Positions 1-8,227 are shown, counted from the first letter of the stretch. The stretch: 64,000 nt of DNA from Bacteroides clarus YIT 12056 (GCF_900129655.1 NZ_FQWK01000001.1:124001-188000); one strand, 5' to 3'. The notes: generated by a model from the letters alone, not told the origin. Numbers and translations are program-made.

Positions 1-497
1 TAGATGCCGTCGACGCGTGTCCCTTTCAACATGACGTCCGCTTCTATTTCGATGCCGCGGAGGCTGGAACCGGTGTCTGTCGTGAAGAACGGATTACCCG
101 TTCCGGCAGACATGATAACCACTTCGCCCGCTTCCATGCACTCGATAGCTTTCCATTTGTTGTAGAATTCACCGATAGGTTCCATGCGGACGGCTGTCAG
201 CACACGGGCTTTTACGCCTGCCGCTACCAGTGCCGAGCTTAGCGCAAGGCTGTTGATAACGGTTGCCAGCATACCCATTTGGTCGCCTTTTACACGGTCG
301 AAACCTTTGTTGGTGCCGCTCAGCCCGCGGAAGATGTTGCCGCCACCGATAACGATGCCGATTTGTATGCCCAATTCATGGATTTCCTTAATCTGCGCTG
401 CATATTCGGCCAGACGTTTCTCGTCGATACCGTATTGCTTTTCTCCCATCAGGCTCTCGCCGCTGAGTTTCAATAAGATTCTTTTGTATGTTGCCAT
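1..497 (-). CDS. pyrH: UMP kinase, 3' end outside the window
   Basis: Uridylate kinase of the amino-acid-kinase family phosphorylates UMP to UDP in pyrimidine nucleotide synthesis in the cytoplasm. About 165 N-terminal residues are visible. They begin MATYKRILLKLSGESLMG, the phosphate-binding start of bacterial PyrH, followed by IGIVIGGGNIFRG, the RVKGDQMGMLATVINSLAL helix and the TGNPFFTTDTGSSLRG segment, all in family order. The ATG at 497 is the only start compatible with this conserved N-terminus. A TATCTTTG promoter element lies just upstream. The gene runs off the left edge, so the C-terminus and its downstream partner (often frr) are not seen. Confidence 0.96.
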   Translation of the reverse strand, partial: MATYKRILLKLSGESLMGEKQYGIDEKRLAEYAAQIKEIHELGIQIGIVIGGGNIFRGLSGTNKGFDRVKGDQMGMLATVINSLALSSALVAAGVKARVLTAVRMEPIGEFYNKWKAIECMEAGEVVIMSAGTGNPFFTTDTGSSLRGIEIEADVMLKGTRVDGI

Positions 498-524
498 AGT
501 TTATTAATTTATTTCGCTTAGCGG

Positions 525-532
525 CAAAGATA
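525..532 (-). promoter_or_regulatory. -7 element for pyrH
   Basis: On the minus strand this reads TATCTTTG, a full match to the Bacteroides -7 consensus TAnnTTTG, 27 bases before the pyrH ATG. No clear -33 TTTG was found at the usual spacing. Confidence 0.55.
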
Positions 533-567
533 GGAAAATAATGCCAATCGCTATAAACAATTTTCAG

Positions 568-3066
568 TTATTCTTTCAGCGTATAGTCACCGGCTTTTGC
601 GGTTACTGCGGCCTGCAGCTCGTCGAGTGTCTTTTCGCCTTCCGGGAATTCCACGGTCGCCACCGGCGGATTGAGGGTTACGGTGGCGTGTACGCCTTCC
701 ATGCTGTTCAATGCTTTTTCCACATGCATGCGGCAATGGTTGCACATCATGCCTTCCACTTTAAATTCTTTTCTCATGATTTTTTCTGTTGATGGTTCTA
801 CTTTATTGTCCGGTTGTCCTGCCGGGTCGATGGCAGGGCTTTCGGCACTCTCTATCTTTTTCCTTTTCAGCCGCAAGCTGTTGGTTACCACGCTGACGCT
901 GCTGAACGCCATGGCCGCGCCGGCTATCATGGGATTCAGCAGGAAGCCGTTGACGGGGTAGAGTACGCCGGCTGCGACGGGTACACCTATTATATTATAA
1001 ATGAACGCCCAAAACAGGTTCTGACGAATGGTGCGCACGGTCAGTCTGGAGAGCTTCAACGCTTCCGGTATCTTTGTGAGGTCGGAAGAGATGATGGTCA
1101 TCTTGGCTACATCCATGGCGATGTCGCTGCCGCCGCCCATGGCGATGCTTAAATCCGCTTGCGCCAGGGCTGCGCTGTCGTTGATGCCGTCGCCTACCAT
1201 TGCCACTTTCCTGCCGTTTTTCTGCAGGTCACTGATAAAGGCGGCCTTATCCTGCGGCAATACTCCCGCTTTATAATGAAGAATACCCGCTTTGCGTGCA
1301 ATCTCCCGTGCGGTGGCTTCGTTGTCACCCGTCAGCATGCAGACTTCGATGCCGGCGGCTTGCAATTCGCTGACGGCCTGTATGGAGGTCGGTTTGATTT
1401 GGTCTGTAATCCCGGCTATGGCAAGCGCGTTTTCGCTGTCGGCAAACCAGATAACGGTCTGCGTGTCCGCTGTCAGACGGGCGGCTTCGTCGCTTAGCGA
1501 CCGGCTGACGGCAATCCGGTTCTCTTCCAGCAGTTTCCGGTTGCCGGCATAATAGGCTTTTCCGTTCGACTCGCCTTTTACGCCCCTGCCGGTGATACTT
1601 TCAAAATTACCGATGCTTACGCTTCGGGCATCTTGTAAATGGCGGACTACCGCTTCGGCAAGCGGATGTTCCGATAACTTTTCCAGGCTGTAAAAGATGT
1701 TTCCGGTCTCCGCCGTCTGCGTTTCCCAAATCAAATCGCCGACTACCGGCTTCCCTTCGGTTACGGTTCCGGTCTTGTCCAGTACCACCGTATCAATCTT
1801 CTTGGCGGTTTCCAGACTTTCGGCGTCTTTTATCAGAATGCCCCGTTCCGCGCCTTTGCCGATGCCTACCATGATGGCGGTAGGTGTGGCAAGTCCCAGG
1901 GCGCATGGGCAGGCGATGATAAGTACCGTAACCAATGCCAGCAGTCCGTGTGTGAATCCGCTCTGTCCGTCCAGCAACATCCATGCGATGAAGGAGAGCA
2001 CGGCAATGCCGATAATAACCGGTACGAAGATACCCGCAATCTTATCTACCAATTGCTGGACGGGGGCTTTACTGCCTTGCGCGTCCTGCACCATGTGGAT
2101 GATTTTTGCCAACAGCGTATCTGTCCCTACTTTCTCCGCGCTGAACCGGAAACTTCCTTTCTGATTGATAGTGCCGGCAAAGACTTTTGCGTCCTTTTGT
2201 TTGGCTACCGCCACCGGCTCACCGCTCAACATGCTTTCGTCCACATAAGAGCTGCCTTCCGTGACGGTGCCGTCTACGGCGATCCGCTCTCCCGGTTTCA
2301 CTAAAATAATGTCTCCCGGACGAATCTGTCCAATCGGGACAATCTTCTCCGACGAGGAACCGTCAATGACGGTTACCGTTTTGGGTTGCAGTCCCATAAG
2401 TTTCTTGATGGCGGAGGAAGTGTTTCCTTTTGCCTTTTCTTCCAGCAGCCGTCCCAGCAGGATAAAGGCAATGATGACACTCGCCGCTTCGAAATAGACG
2501 TGCGGATGAATACCCCTTTCCAGCCAAAACCCGGGGAACAGCATGTTGAACAGGCTGAAAAGGTAAGCAATCCCGGTACTGTTGGCTACCAACGTATCCA
2601 TATTGGCCGTGCCATGTTTCAGTTGCTTCCATGCGCTGGTAAAGAAACTTCTTCCCAACCAGAATACGACGGGAGTGGAGAGCAGCCACATAATGAGATT
2701 GGCGTACGGCATGTCCATAAAGAACATGCCGATAACCATAATGGGTACGGACAAGACGATGGCCCATGTGGTACGGAATTTCAGCGCGCGATATTTTTTG
2801 TCGTGTGCCTGTTCCAACTCATCCGGCGTATCCTCATCCTGTTTTATCAGCAAGTCGTATCCGGCATTCTGCACTGCCTGTTGCAGGGCTTCGGGAGAGC
2901 AATCCCGGGTGTCATATTCCACGGTCGCCATTGCCGAAGCGTAGTTTACAGTCGCTTTTTGGACGCCGGACTGATGGTTTAACGTCTTCTCCACTCTTGC
3001 CGAGCATGAGGCGCAACTCATTCCCAACACGGGGAAAGTTTCTTGAACAATGCTTTTGTTTGCCAT
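568..3066 (-). CDS. copA: copper-translocating P1B-type ATPase with N- and C-terminal HMA domains
   Basis: An inner-membrane ATPase that exports Cu(I), 832 residues. Visible parts in order: an N-terminal HMA domain with GMSCASC (C18, C21); membrane helices from about residue 100; the actuator motif SGEP (about 281); the transmembrane CPC motif (386-388) that defines Cu+ pumps; the phosphorylation motif DKTGT (D430); the HP dipeptide (467-468) of the nucleotide-binding domain; TGDN (579-582) and GDGIND (625-630); then after the last helices a linker of about 35 residues and a second HMA domain with GMMCNHC (C775, C778). Most CopA proteins carry HMA domains only at the N-terminus, so the C-terminal copy is unusual and resembles a fused CopZ chaperone. 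It lies downstream of an AraC-type regulator that also has a CxxC segment, with a repeat array in the predicted leader between them. Confidence 0.95.
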   Translation of the reverse strand: MANKSIVQETFPVLGMSCASCSARVEKTLNHQSGVQKATVNYASAMATVEYDTRDCSPEALQQAVQNAGYDLLIKQDEDTPDELEQAHDKKYRALKFRTTWAIVLSVPIMVIGMFFMDMPYANLIMWLLSTPVVFWLGRSFFTSAWKQLKHGTANMDTLVANSTGIAYLFSLFNMLFPGFWLERGIHPHVYFEAASVIIAFILLGRLLEEKAKGNTSSAIKKLMGLQPKTVTVIDGSSSEKIVPIGQIRPGDIILVKPGERIAVDGTVTEGSSYVDESMLSGEPVAVAKQKDAKVFAGTINQKGSFRFSAEKVGTDTLLAKIIHMVQDAQGSKAPVQQLVDKIAGIFVPVIIGIAVLSFIAWMLLDGQSGFTHGLLALVTVLIIACPCALGLATPTAIMVGIGKGAERGILIKDAESLETAKKIDTVVLDKTGTVTEGKPVVGDLIWETQTAETGNIFYSLEKLSEHPLAEAVVRHLQDARSVSIGNFESITGRGVKGESNGKAYYAGNRKLLEENRIAVSRSLSDEAARLTADTQTVIWFADSENALAIAGITDQIKPTSIQAVSELQAAGIEVCMLTGDNEATAREIARKAGILHYKAGVLPQDKAAFISDLQKNGRKVAMVGDGINDSAALAQADLSIAMGGGSDIAMDVAKMTIISSDLTKIPEALKLSRLTVRTIRQNLFWAFIYNIIGVPVAAGVLYPVNGFLLNPMIAGAAMAFSSVSVVTNSLRLKRKKIESAESPAIDPAGQPDNKVEPSTEKIMRKEFKVEGMMCNHCRMHVEKALNSMEGVHATVTLNPPVATVEFPEGEKTLDELQAAVTAKAGDYTLKE

Positions 3067-3086
3067 AATGTTGTATCTAAATTGTT

Positions 3087-3239
3087 AGCTCTTGGTGTGG
3101 AACTTTCAGTACCAACGGCTGAAACCGGAAATACCAACGGTTGGTACGCCTGATACCAACGGTTGGAATCTTCAGTACCAACGCTTGAAACTGCCGGTAC
3201 CAACCGTTGGTATTTCCGGTACCACGGGTTGGGAACTTA
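3087..3239. repeat. 22-bp-period palindromic array between the regulator and copA
   Basis: Six tandem units begin at 3109, 3131, 3153, 3175, 3197 and 3219, exactly 22 bp apart. The consensus is RTACCAACGGTTGGWA followed by about six variable bases. The core CCAAC-G-GTTGG is a palindrome. A weaker seventh unit (12 of 22 matches to the unit at 3153) starts at 3087. The open reading frames across it on both strands are repetitive by-products of the array and I do not call them genes. It lies between a TATCTTTG element at 3271 and the copA start, so it is probably transcribed as the copA 5' leader. Confidence 0.9.
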
Positions 3240-3270
3240 TTTATCTCACGTTCCAAACTTTTATATGGAA

Positions 3271-3278
3271 CAAAGATA
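3271..3278 (-). promoter_or_regulatory. -7 element for copA
   Basis: Reads TATCTTTG on the minus strand, a full TAnnTTTG match. Transcription from here would start near 3264 and give a copA leader of about 200 nt that contains the whole 22-bp repeat array. No convincing -33 TTTG is seen. Confidence 0.55.
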
Positions 3279-3335
3279 CGGCAGGGAAGTTGCTTGGGAA
3301 TTGTAAAATTCGGGATATGATTTACAAGATTACGC

Positions 3336-3923
3336 CTATACCTCGTCAAGCGGTTTGCGCTTGTTTGCTTTTATCTTCTTGAAATAACTGGGTGTCAACC
3401 CGGTGACGCTCTTGAATTGGGAGCTGAGATAGGCTGCGCTCGAATAGTTCAGCTTGTCGGCTATTTCGTTCAGGGATAGTTCTCCGTATACCAGCAGTTC
3501 TTTGGCGCGCTCTATCTTCTGCGCGATGAGATACTTCTCGATAGTGGTATCGGTGACTTCCGAGAACAGTTTGCTTAGCGCGCTGTACTCCCGATGCAGT
3601 TTGGCTGCCAGATAATCGGACAGGTTGACCTTCAAATCGTTGTCGTTGTAATGCACTAATTCGATGATGGCGTCTTTTATCCGCTCTGTTGTCTGGGACT
3701 TCTTATCGTCAATCAGTTCGAATCCGAAAGGCTCAAGCGAGGCTTTTACGCTCTGATATACCTCGTCGGTAACGGTGTCGGGCAGGACGGTGATGCCCAG
3801 TTCCACCGAAAGGGGGTGGAGTCCCAATTGCTCAAGCTGGTTTCTCACCACCATGATGCAACGGTTGCAGACCATGTTCTTGATGTGCAGCGTATTTTCG
3901 GGATTGGGTACGGTATCGGGCAT
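3336..3923 (-). CDS. AraC-family regulator with N-terminal HMA-like CxxC segment, likely copper-responsive
   Basis: A 195-residue protein. Its N-terminal ~75 residues resemble a heavy-metal-associated fold: LHIKNMVCNRCIMVV has the CxxC pair (C19, C22) at the place where HMA domains bind metal. The C-terminal ~100 residues are an AraC DNA-binding domain, with LSLNEIADKLNYSSAAYLSS as the helix-turn-helix and TGLTPSYFKK as the family ending. The longer reading frame begins at 3974, but a TATCTTTG promoter element at 3940-3947 would put that start upstream of the transcript, so I chose the ATG at 3923. It is immediately upstream of copA on the same strand. Inference: it senses Cu(I) through its own HMA-like domain and activates copA. 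The fold is seen from motif and length only, and the metal is not shown. Confidence 0.85.
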   Translation of the reverse strand: MPDTVPNPENTLHIKNMVCNRCIMVVRNQLEQLGLHPLSVELGITVLPDTVTDEVYQSVKASLEPFGFELIDDKKSQTTERIKDAIIELVHYNDNDLKVNLSDYLAAKLHREYSALSKLFSEVTDTTIEKYLIAQKIERAKELLVYGELSLNEIADKLNYSSAAYLSSQFKSVTGLTPSYFKKIKANKRKPLDEV

Positions 3924-3939
3924 CTTGTTCTTTTTCGAG

Positions 3940-3947
3940 CAAAGATA
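3940..3947 (-). promoter_or_regulatory. -7 element for the AraC-type regulator
   Basis: Reads TATCTTTG on the minus strand. The predicted transcript start near 3933 leaves a leader of about 10 nt before the ATG at 3923 and rules out the upstream in-frame ATG at 3974. Confidence 0.55.
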
Positions 3948-4030
3948 ACACGAACGATTTGTTTTTGCTTGCATTTATTTGCGAATAAATATTAATGGCG
4001 CTTATCGTGACTTTCTAATCAAAATTTCAT

Positions 4031-4038
4031 TACTTTGC
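4031..4038 (+). promoter_or_regulatory. -7 element for the glycosyltransferase operon
   Basis: TACTTTGC fits TAnnTTTG except that the TTTG is shifted by one base. It lies 65 bases before the GT2 start and is divergent from the regulator promoter. No good -33 box. Confidence 0.35.
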
Positions 4039-4102
4039 GGACGATTACCTTATGGGCTCTTTGGGGACGCGGCCTGAAGGGATAATATCCTAATCGATAA
4101 AG

Positions 4103-4825
4103 ATGAAGAAATCAGTAAAGAAACTCTCCGTAATAATACCTGCTTATAATGAGGCCGGAACCATCTTCAGGGTTTTGGAAAAGGTTATAGGCGCGGAGCT
4201 TCCTGCCGCTGTGGAAAAAGAGATATGGGTGATTGACGATTGCTCCGCCGACGATACGGAGCGGGAGGTGGAGAAAGCCCAAGCGCAGTATGCGGATGCC
4301 TGCATTCGGTATCTCAGGCTGCCGGCAAACCGGGGGAAGGGATATGCGGTGCGTCAGGGAATAGCGTGCTCCACCGGTGACGTCATAATCATACAAGATG
4401 CCGATTTGGAATATGACCCGGACGACTACCGGGTTTTGCTGGAGCCTATTCTGTCGGGAGAATATAGGGTTGTATATGGCTCCAGGCTGTTGGGTGGTGA
4501 CAATAAGCCGATATATCGTACCTTTTATTGGGGCGGGCGGCTGGTGTCTTTTGTCACAAGCCTGCTTTTCTCCCGGAAGATAACGGACGAGCCTACTTGT
4601 TACAAGATGTTTGACGCTTCTTTGCTGAAGTCCATACCGCTTGTCTGCGACAGGTTCGGGTTCTGCCCGGAGGTGACGGCCAAGGTTCTCAGAAGGGGAT
4701 ATAAGATAAAGGAAGTTCCGATACGCTATTATCCGCGCTCCAGGCAAGAGGGGAAAAAGATAAAATGGCATGATGGAGTGGAAGCTATCGGCATATTGCT
4801 GAAATATAGGTTTAACGAAAAGTAA
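4103..4825 (+). CDS. family 2 glycosyltransferase, dolichol/polyprenol-phosphate sugar synthase type
   Basis: A 240-residue soluble GT-A enzyme. The nucleotide-binding start SVIIPAYNEAG is at residues 9-19, DDCSADD at 45-51 and the metal-binding QDADLEYDPDDY at 98-109 (D99, D101). The sequence has the DPM1-like pattern, including YGSRL and the CYKMFD segment, and no C-terminal membrane helices. Such enzymes move a hexose from a nucleotide sugar onto polyprenyl phosphate at the cytoplasmic face of the membrane. The next two genes follow at 9 and 3 bases and encode membrane proteins, one of them GT-C-like, which fits a donor-making role for a periplasmic sugar transfer. The sugar and acceptor are unknown. 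Confidence 0.88.
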   Translation: MKKSVKKLSVIIPAYNEAGTIFRVLEKVIGAELPAAVEKEIWVIDDCSADDTEREVEKAQAQYADACIRYLRLPANRGKGYAVRQGIACSTGDVIIIQDADLEYDPDDYRVLLEPILSGEYRVVYGSRLLGGDNKPIYRTFYWGGRLVSFVTSLLFSRKITDEPTCYKMFDASLLKSIPLVCDRFGFCPEVTAKVLRRGYKIKEVPIRYYPRSRQEGKKIKWHDGVEAIGILLKYRFNEK

Positions 4826-4834
4826 ATACCGGGT

Positions 4835-5392
4835 ATGCAATCTGAGAAAACGACTAAGGAAGGGAAACAGGAGAAGCAAAGGAAAACTTTTGCCGTGTAC
4901 GCCGTGTGGCTTGCAAGGAATGTGCTGTTCATGGTTCTTGCTTTGCTCCTCGTTAAATATACATTGACGAAACAGCCGGCTTATCGTTGGGTATACAGCA
5001 GCCTGCTGAAAGAGAATATGGCGACGATAAAGAAACATCCCGAGCTTACTTTTGAAGAGAAAATGAAGATGAAGCTGGGAGTTGACTACGATTATCTTCT
5101 TTTCATAAAGCAGGCCACGCCGGAGAATGCGGTCATTCTTTATCCCTCTCAGGAGGCTTTCCTGAAGAAAGGCAGTCCGTTTAAGCGGGAAATCGGCAAT
5201 AAGCTTTACGCGACCCGTTTCCTGTACCCCCGCCTGCTCATATTGGAAAGTGAATTGGAAGAAAGCAGGTATGCGGATAGGATAACCCACGTAGCCATAG
5301 TGAACGGAGAAGGTAAAGACAGGCTTCCTTATCAAGTCGATCCGGAGATTCAACACGCCGTATTACCGGTTGTCCAACCGAAAAAACAGTAG
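4835..5392 (+). CDS. single-pass membrane protein with periplasmic domain, unknown function
   Basis: A 185-residue protein with a charged N-terminus, one membrane helix at about residues 22-42 (LARNVLFMVLALLLV) and a ~140-residue domain that would lie in the periplasm. The stretch LLFIKQATPENAVILYPS recalls the soluble tail regions of some membrane glycosyltransferases, where a similar NTP-like pattern is common, but I cannot assign it to a family. It lies between a GT2 enzyme and a GT-C-like protein, 9 bases after one and 3 before the other, so it is very probably part of the same sugar-transfer unit. A split-off soluble domain of the next gene product is one possibility. Confidence 0.75.
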   Translation: MQSEKTTKEGKQEKQRKTFAVYAVWLARNVLFMVLALLLVKYTLTKQPAYRWVYSSLLKENMATIKKHPELTFEEKMKMKLGVDYDYLLFIKQATPENAVILYPSQEAFLKKGSPFKREIGNKLYATRFLYPRLLILESELEESRYADRITHVAIVNGEGKDRLPYQVDPEIQHAVLPVVQPKKQ

Positions 5393-5395
5393 CTT

Positions 5396-6775
5396 ATGCT
5401 TGTATTAGGAATAATTCTCGTTATTGCAATAGGCTTTCTTGCCGTCAACTGCATCTCCGTGAAGTTTACGTGGAGCGAAAAGATAGGTCTTGCCTTTCCG
5501 GTGGGAATCGGACTGCAAACAATGATGATGCTCATCATCAACCTGCTTAAAATAAAACTGATAACTGCCAGCGTTATGCTTGGGGGAGTGTTGATACTGC
5601 TTCTGTTACTGTCGTTTCTGTACAAGCGCAGGGACGGGGTGATGATGTACTATAAGAAGGCTGTCCGTATCGATACTTCGAACTGTAACCTTGTCTGGTG
5701 CTTCTTTATCGTGCTTATTGCGTACTTCGAGTATATGAACTTTACCAAGTGCATGTATTTCCCTACGTTCGACAGGGATAGTCTGGCGGGATTTGATACC
5801 ATTGGTTATGTCATGGCACAGGAACATACTTTCAGGAACTTGAGCATCTTTCAGCAGAGCTATATGCCGCACATCCACGATGCGGGCAGTTACATGACGT
5901 ATGCTCCGATGGTTCAGTTGAGTTATGCTTTTGTCTATCTTTTGGGAGCGGAAACGTCCAAGCTTGTTCCGGCATTGATGTATTTATCCCTGCTGATAGC
6001 TTTCTACGGCAGCATGCAGCGCGTGACAGGACCTACGGGTGCGGCTGTCGCCACTTTCTTCGTGCTGATTACTCCGGAGATGATTGCGTTTTCGTCGTTG
6101 TCGGCCACTAATGTCATTCATGCCGCTACTGCTTCGTCGGGCATTATTTATATTGCTTTATGGCTGAAGTGCAGGGAACGGAAAGATTTGTACCTCGGCT
6201 CCTTGCTGCTTGCCGTAAATATATGGACGCGTTCGGAAGGGATAGTCTTTATCGGTGCGGCCTTGGCGGTTGTTTTTGCGGATGTGCTCAGGAACAGGCA
6301 TTGGAAAGATTTGCTGCCTGTTGCCGCTGCGCTGTTTCCCGCGCTTTTGTGGGCGGTCTTTTCGTGGGTGAGCGGTTTTTATGCCGAAAATATCGTCATA
6401 TTCCGTCCTTATTGGGATGCGGAGAAAGCCGGTATTATTTGGGCGTTTATGAAAGCCTATTATAAAGATACGCAGTTCTTCGGCTGGACTGTTATGGCGT
6501 TCTCCCTATCATTGCTCGCAAACGGCTGGTTCTTACTCAAGAGGAAAGATAATCTGGCTTTGCTGGCGATGGTTGTCATCTCTCTGGCCTTTTATGTGAT
6601 GGTTCTTTATCAGATTGATTATAAATGGGACTCCATCCAGAATGTTCTGGCTTACTCCGCCAAGCGTTTCTTCTTCTGTTTCATTCCTATGATGTGGTTT
6701 TATGCATTGTCTAATCATTGGGCGAGGATGCTCTTTGGCAGGCTGGACAGTTTCCTGCTGTTGGAGGAGAAGTAA
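5396..6775 (+). CDS. polytopic membrane protein, GT-C-type glycosyltransferase candidate
   Basis: A 459-residue protein with about ten to twelve predicted membrane helices. After the third helix an acidic loop (FDRDSLAGFDTIGYVMAQE) sits where GT-C enzymes carry their catalytic Asp, and NIWTRSEG later in the chain resembles the re-entrant motif common in that superfamily. GT-C enzymes use polyprenyl-phosphate sugars at the outer face of the membrane, which matches the upstream DPM1-like enzyme in the same operon. The family assignment rests on topology and these loops, not on a full match, so another polytopic transferase or ligase is possible. It ends 26 bases before a convergent MATE gene. 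Confidence 0.72.
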   Translation: MLVLGIILVIAIGFLAVNCISVKFTWSEKIGLAFPVGIGLQTMMMLIINLLKIKLITASVMLGGVLILLLLLSFLYKRRDGVMMYYKKAVRIDTSNCNLVWCFFIVLIAYFEYMNFTKCMYFPTFDRDSLAGFDTIGYVMAQEHTFRNLSIFQQSYMPHIHDAGSYMTYAPMVQLSYAFVYLLGAETSKLVPALMYLSLLIAFYGSMQRVTGPTGAAVATFFVLITPEMIAFSSLSATNVIHAATASSGIIYIALWLKCRERKDLYLGSLLLAVNIWTRSEGIVFIGAALAVVFADVLRNRHWKDLLPVAAALFPALLWAVFSWVSGFYAENIVIFRPYWDAEKAGIIWAFMKAYYKDTQFFGWTVMAFSLSLLANGWFLLKRKDNLALLAMVVISLAFYVMVLYQIDYKWDSIQNVLAYSAKRFFFCFIPMMWFYALSNHWARMLFGRLDSFLLLEEK

Positions 6776-6801
6776 TTTCTTTGCGGGTATGCGTAACGGC
6801 T

Positions 6802-8109
6802 TTAGCTGAAGTTTTCTTTGATAATCTTTCGGCTGAGCAAGGTCTGCATAGCTCCCCGTATGGAGAGGTAGATAAGAAAAGCAAGCCATAAGGCATGGTT
6901 GCCTAAAGCCGGGCGGAACCCGTAAAATGCGGCAAAGAAGCAGACGGCCGCCACTGCCATAGATGCGAGCATCCCGCGGGTGGCGGTAGCGCCGATAAAG
7001 ATACCGTCCCAAATAAAGGCGGCGATTCCGGCAACGGGGATGGCAAGCGCCCAATAGAAATAGGTATCGGCGGCGGTTATCACGTTTCGGTCATCGGTCA
7101 GCAGTCCCAGAAAAGCATTCCCCCCCAACGCGTAAACCAATGTAAAGAGTATGGCCATCCAACCGCCCCACATAAACAGGTGACGGGCGGTGTTTGTAAA
7201 TGCTTCCCGGTTGCGGGCGCCTATGTATCGTCCGCTCAGTGCCTCTCCCGCATAGGCGAAGCCGTCCATTACGTAAGAGAAAAGGGTGAAGAGCTGCATC
7301 AGCAATGTATTTACCGCCAGTATAATTTCACCTTGCGAAGCGCCTGCCGAGGTGAAGAATAACGTGACGGCTACAAGACAGAGCGTACGTAGGAATATGT
7401 CGCGGTTCACCTGGAAAAAGCGTACCATTGCTTCTTTTTGCAATACCCCTTTCCAAACGATGTGCTTTTTCAGTTTACCGTAACGGTTCATCCACAGTAT
7501 GAGTCCCATGAAGAAGCCCGCGTATTGGGCGATCAGCGTCCCCAAGGCTACGCCTTCTACCTTCATATTGAAGAAATAGACAAAGCTGAGGCTGGCGATG
7601 ATGTTCACGATGTTCTGTGTAATGGCTATGTACATGGGAATGCGCGAGTTCTGCATGCCGATATACCATCCGGAGAGCCCGTATAATCCTAACATGGCAG
7701 GAGCGCCCCATATGCAGATGTGGAAATAGAGCGTCGCCATTTCCCTGACTTCTTCCGTGGGGTGGATAATGAGGAAGGCCGCTTGCCTGATAGGCACTTG
7801 CAGCAGGATAAGGCAAAGAGCCACAGCCAGCCCTATACCTACGGAACGTATCAGCAGCCGAACAATTTCGGGGAAATCCCGTTTACCATAAGCCTGTGAT
7901 GTCATGCCGCTGGTTCCCATACGCAGAAAGCCGAATATCCAATAAATGATATTGAACAGCATACCGCCTACCGCAATGGCGCCGATATAGGCGGGAGCAC
8001 CCAGATGCCCCACGATAGCCACATCGATTAGTCCGAGCAAAGGCACGGTGATATTCGATACGATGGAAGGTAAGGCTATCTGTAATATCTGTCTGTCTAT
8101 GGGGTTCAT
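6802..8109 (-). CDS. MATE family efflux transporter (DinF-like)
   Basis: A 435-residue inner-membrane protein with twelve hydrophobic segments in two similar halves. The start (IDRQILQIALPSIVSNITVP, then LIDVAIVGHLG) is the characteristic MATE helix 1-2 pattern, and GTSGMTSQAYG is the next conserved element. The DinF/NorM-like group exports cationic drugs and metabolites using Na+ or H+ gradients. The substrate cannot be told from sequence. It stands alone on the minus strand with a TACCTTTG element 27 bases upstream, so it is likely transcribed by itself. Confidence 0.93.
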   Translation of the reverse strand: MNPIDRQILQIALPSIVSNITVPLLGLIDVAIVGHLGAPAYIGAIAVGGMLFNIIYWIFGFLRMGTSGMTSQAYGKRDFPEIVRLLIRSVGIGLAVALCLILLQVPIRQAAFLIIHPTEEVREMATLYFHICIWGAPAMLGLYGLSGWYIGMQNSRIPMYIAITQNIVNIIASLSFVYFFNMKVEGVALGTLIAQYAGFFMGLILWMNRYGKLKKHIVWKGVLQKEAMVRFFQVNRDIFLRTLCLVAVTLFFTSAGASQGEIILAVNTLLMQLFTLFSYVMDGFAYAGEALSGRYIGARNREAFTNTARHLFMWGGWMAILFTLVYALGGNAFLGLLTDDRNVITAADTYFYWALAIPVAGIAAFIWDGIFIGATATRGMLASMAVAAVCFFAAFYGFRPALGNHALWLAFLIYLSIRGAMQTLLSRKIIKENFS

Positions 8110-8135
8110 TCGCGATATTTTGTTTAATGGGGGGG

Positions 8136-8143
8136 CAAAGGTA
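8136..8143 (-). promoter_or_regulatory. -7 element for the MATE gene
   Basis: Reads TACCTTTG on the minus strand, a full TAnnTTTG match 27 bases before the start. No -33 box at correct spacing. Confidence 0.5.
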
Positions 8144-8219
8144 CGCAGAAAAGCAAAAATAGTGGGAAAGATTAACTATATTTCTACTTTTATCTATTGA
8201 TGATTGGCGGGGAAGTTTG

Positions 8220-8227
8220 TAAATTTG
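8220..8227 (+). promoter_or_regulatory. -7 element for the TPR protein gene
   Basis: TAAATTTG matches TAnnTTTG. A TTGA about 19 bases upstream may serve as a weak -33. The leader would be about 45 nt. Confidence 0.5.

Noticed and set aside
3087-3239. CRISPR array
   Set aside because: The period is 22 bp with a degenerate palindromic core of 11-16 bp and 6-10 bp between cores. There are no conserved long repeats, no spacers of 30 bp and no cas genes. The same applies to 12768-12867, 30222-30321 and 56128-56377.
3077-3382. Open reading frames on both strands over the copA-side array (3092-3382 plus, 3077-3349 minus)
   Set aside because: The translations are 22-residue-repeat products of the array, with low complexity and no independent start or family signal.
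4112-5356. 414-residue open frame on the minus strand
   Set aside because: It is antisense to the GT2 gene and the next gene, both with clear motifs. The translation has no domain character.
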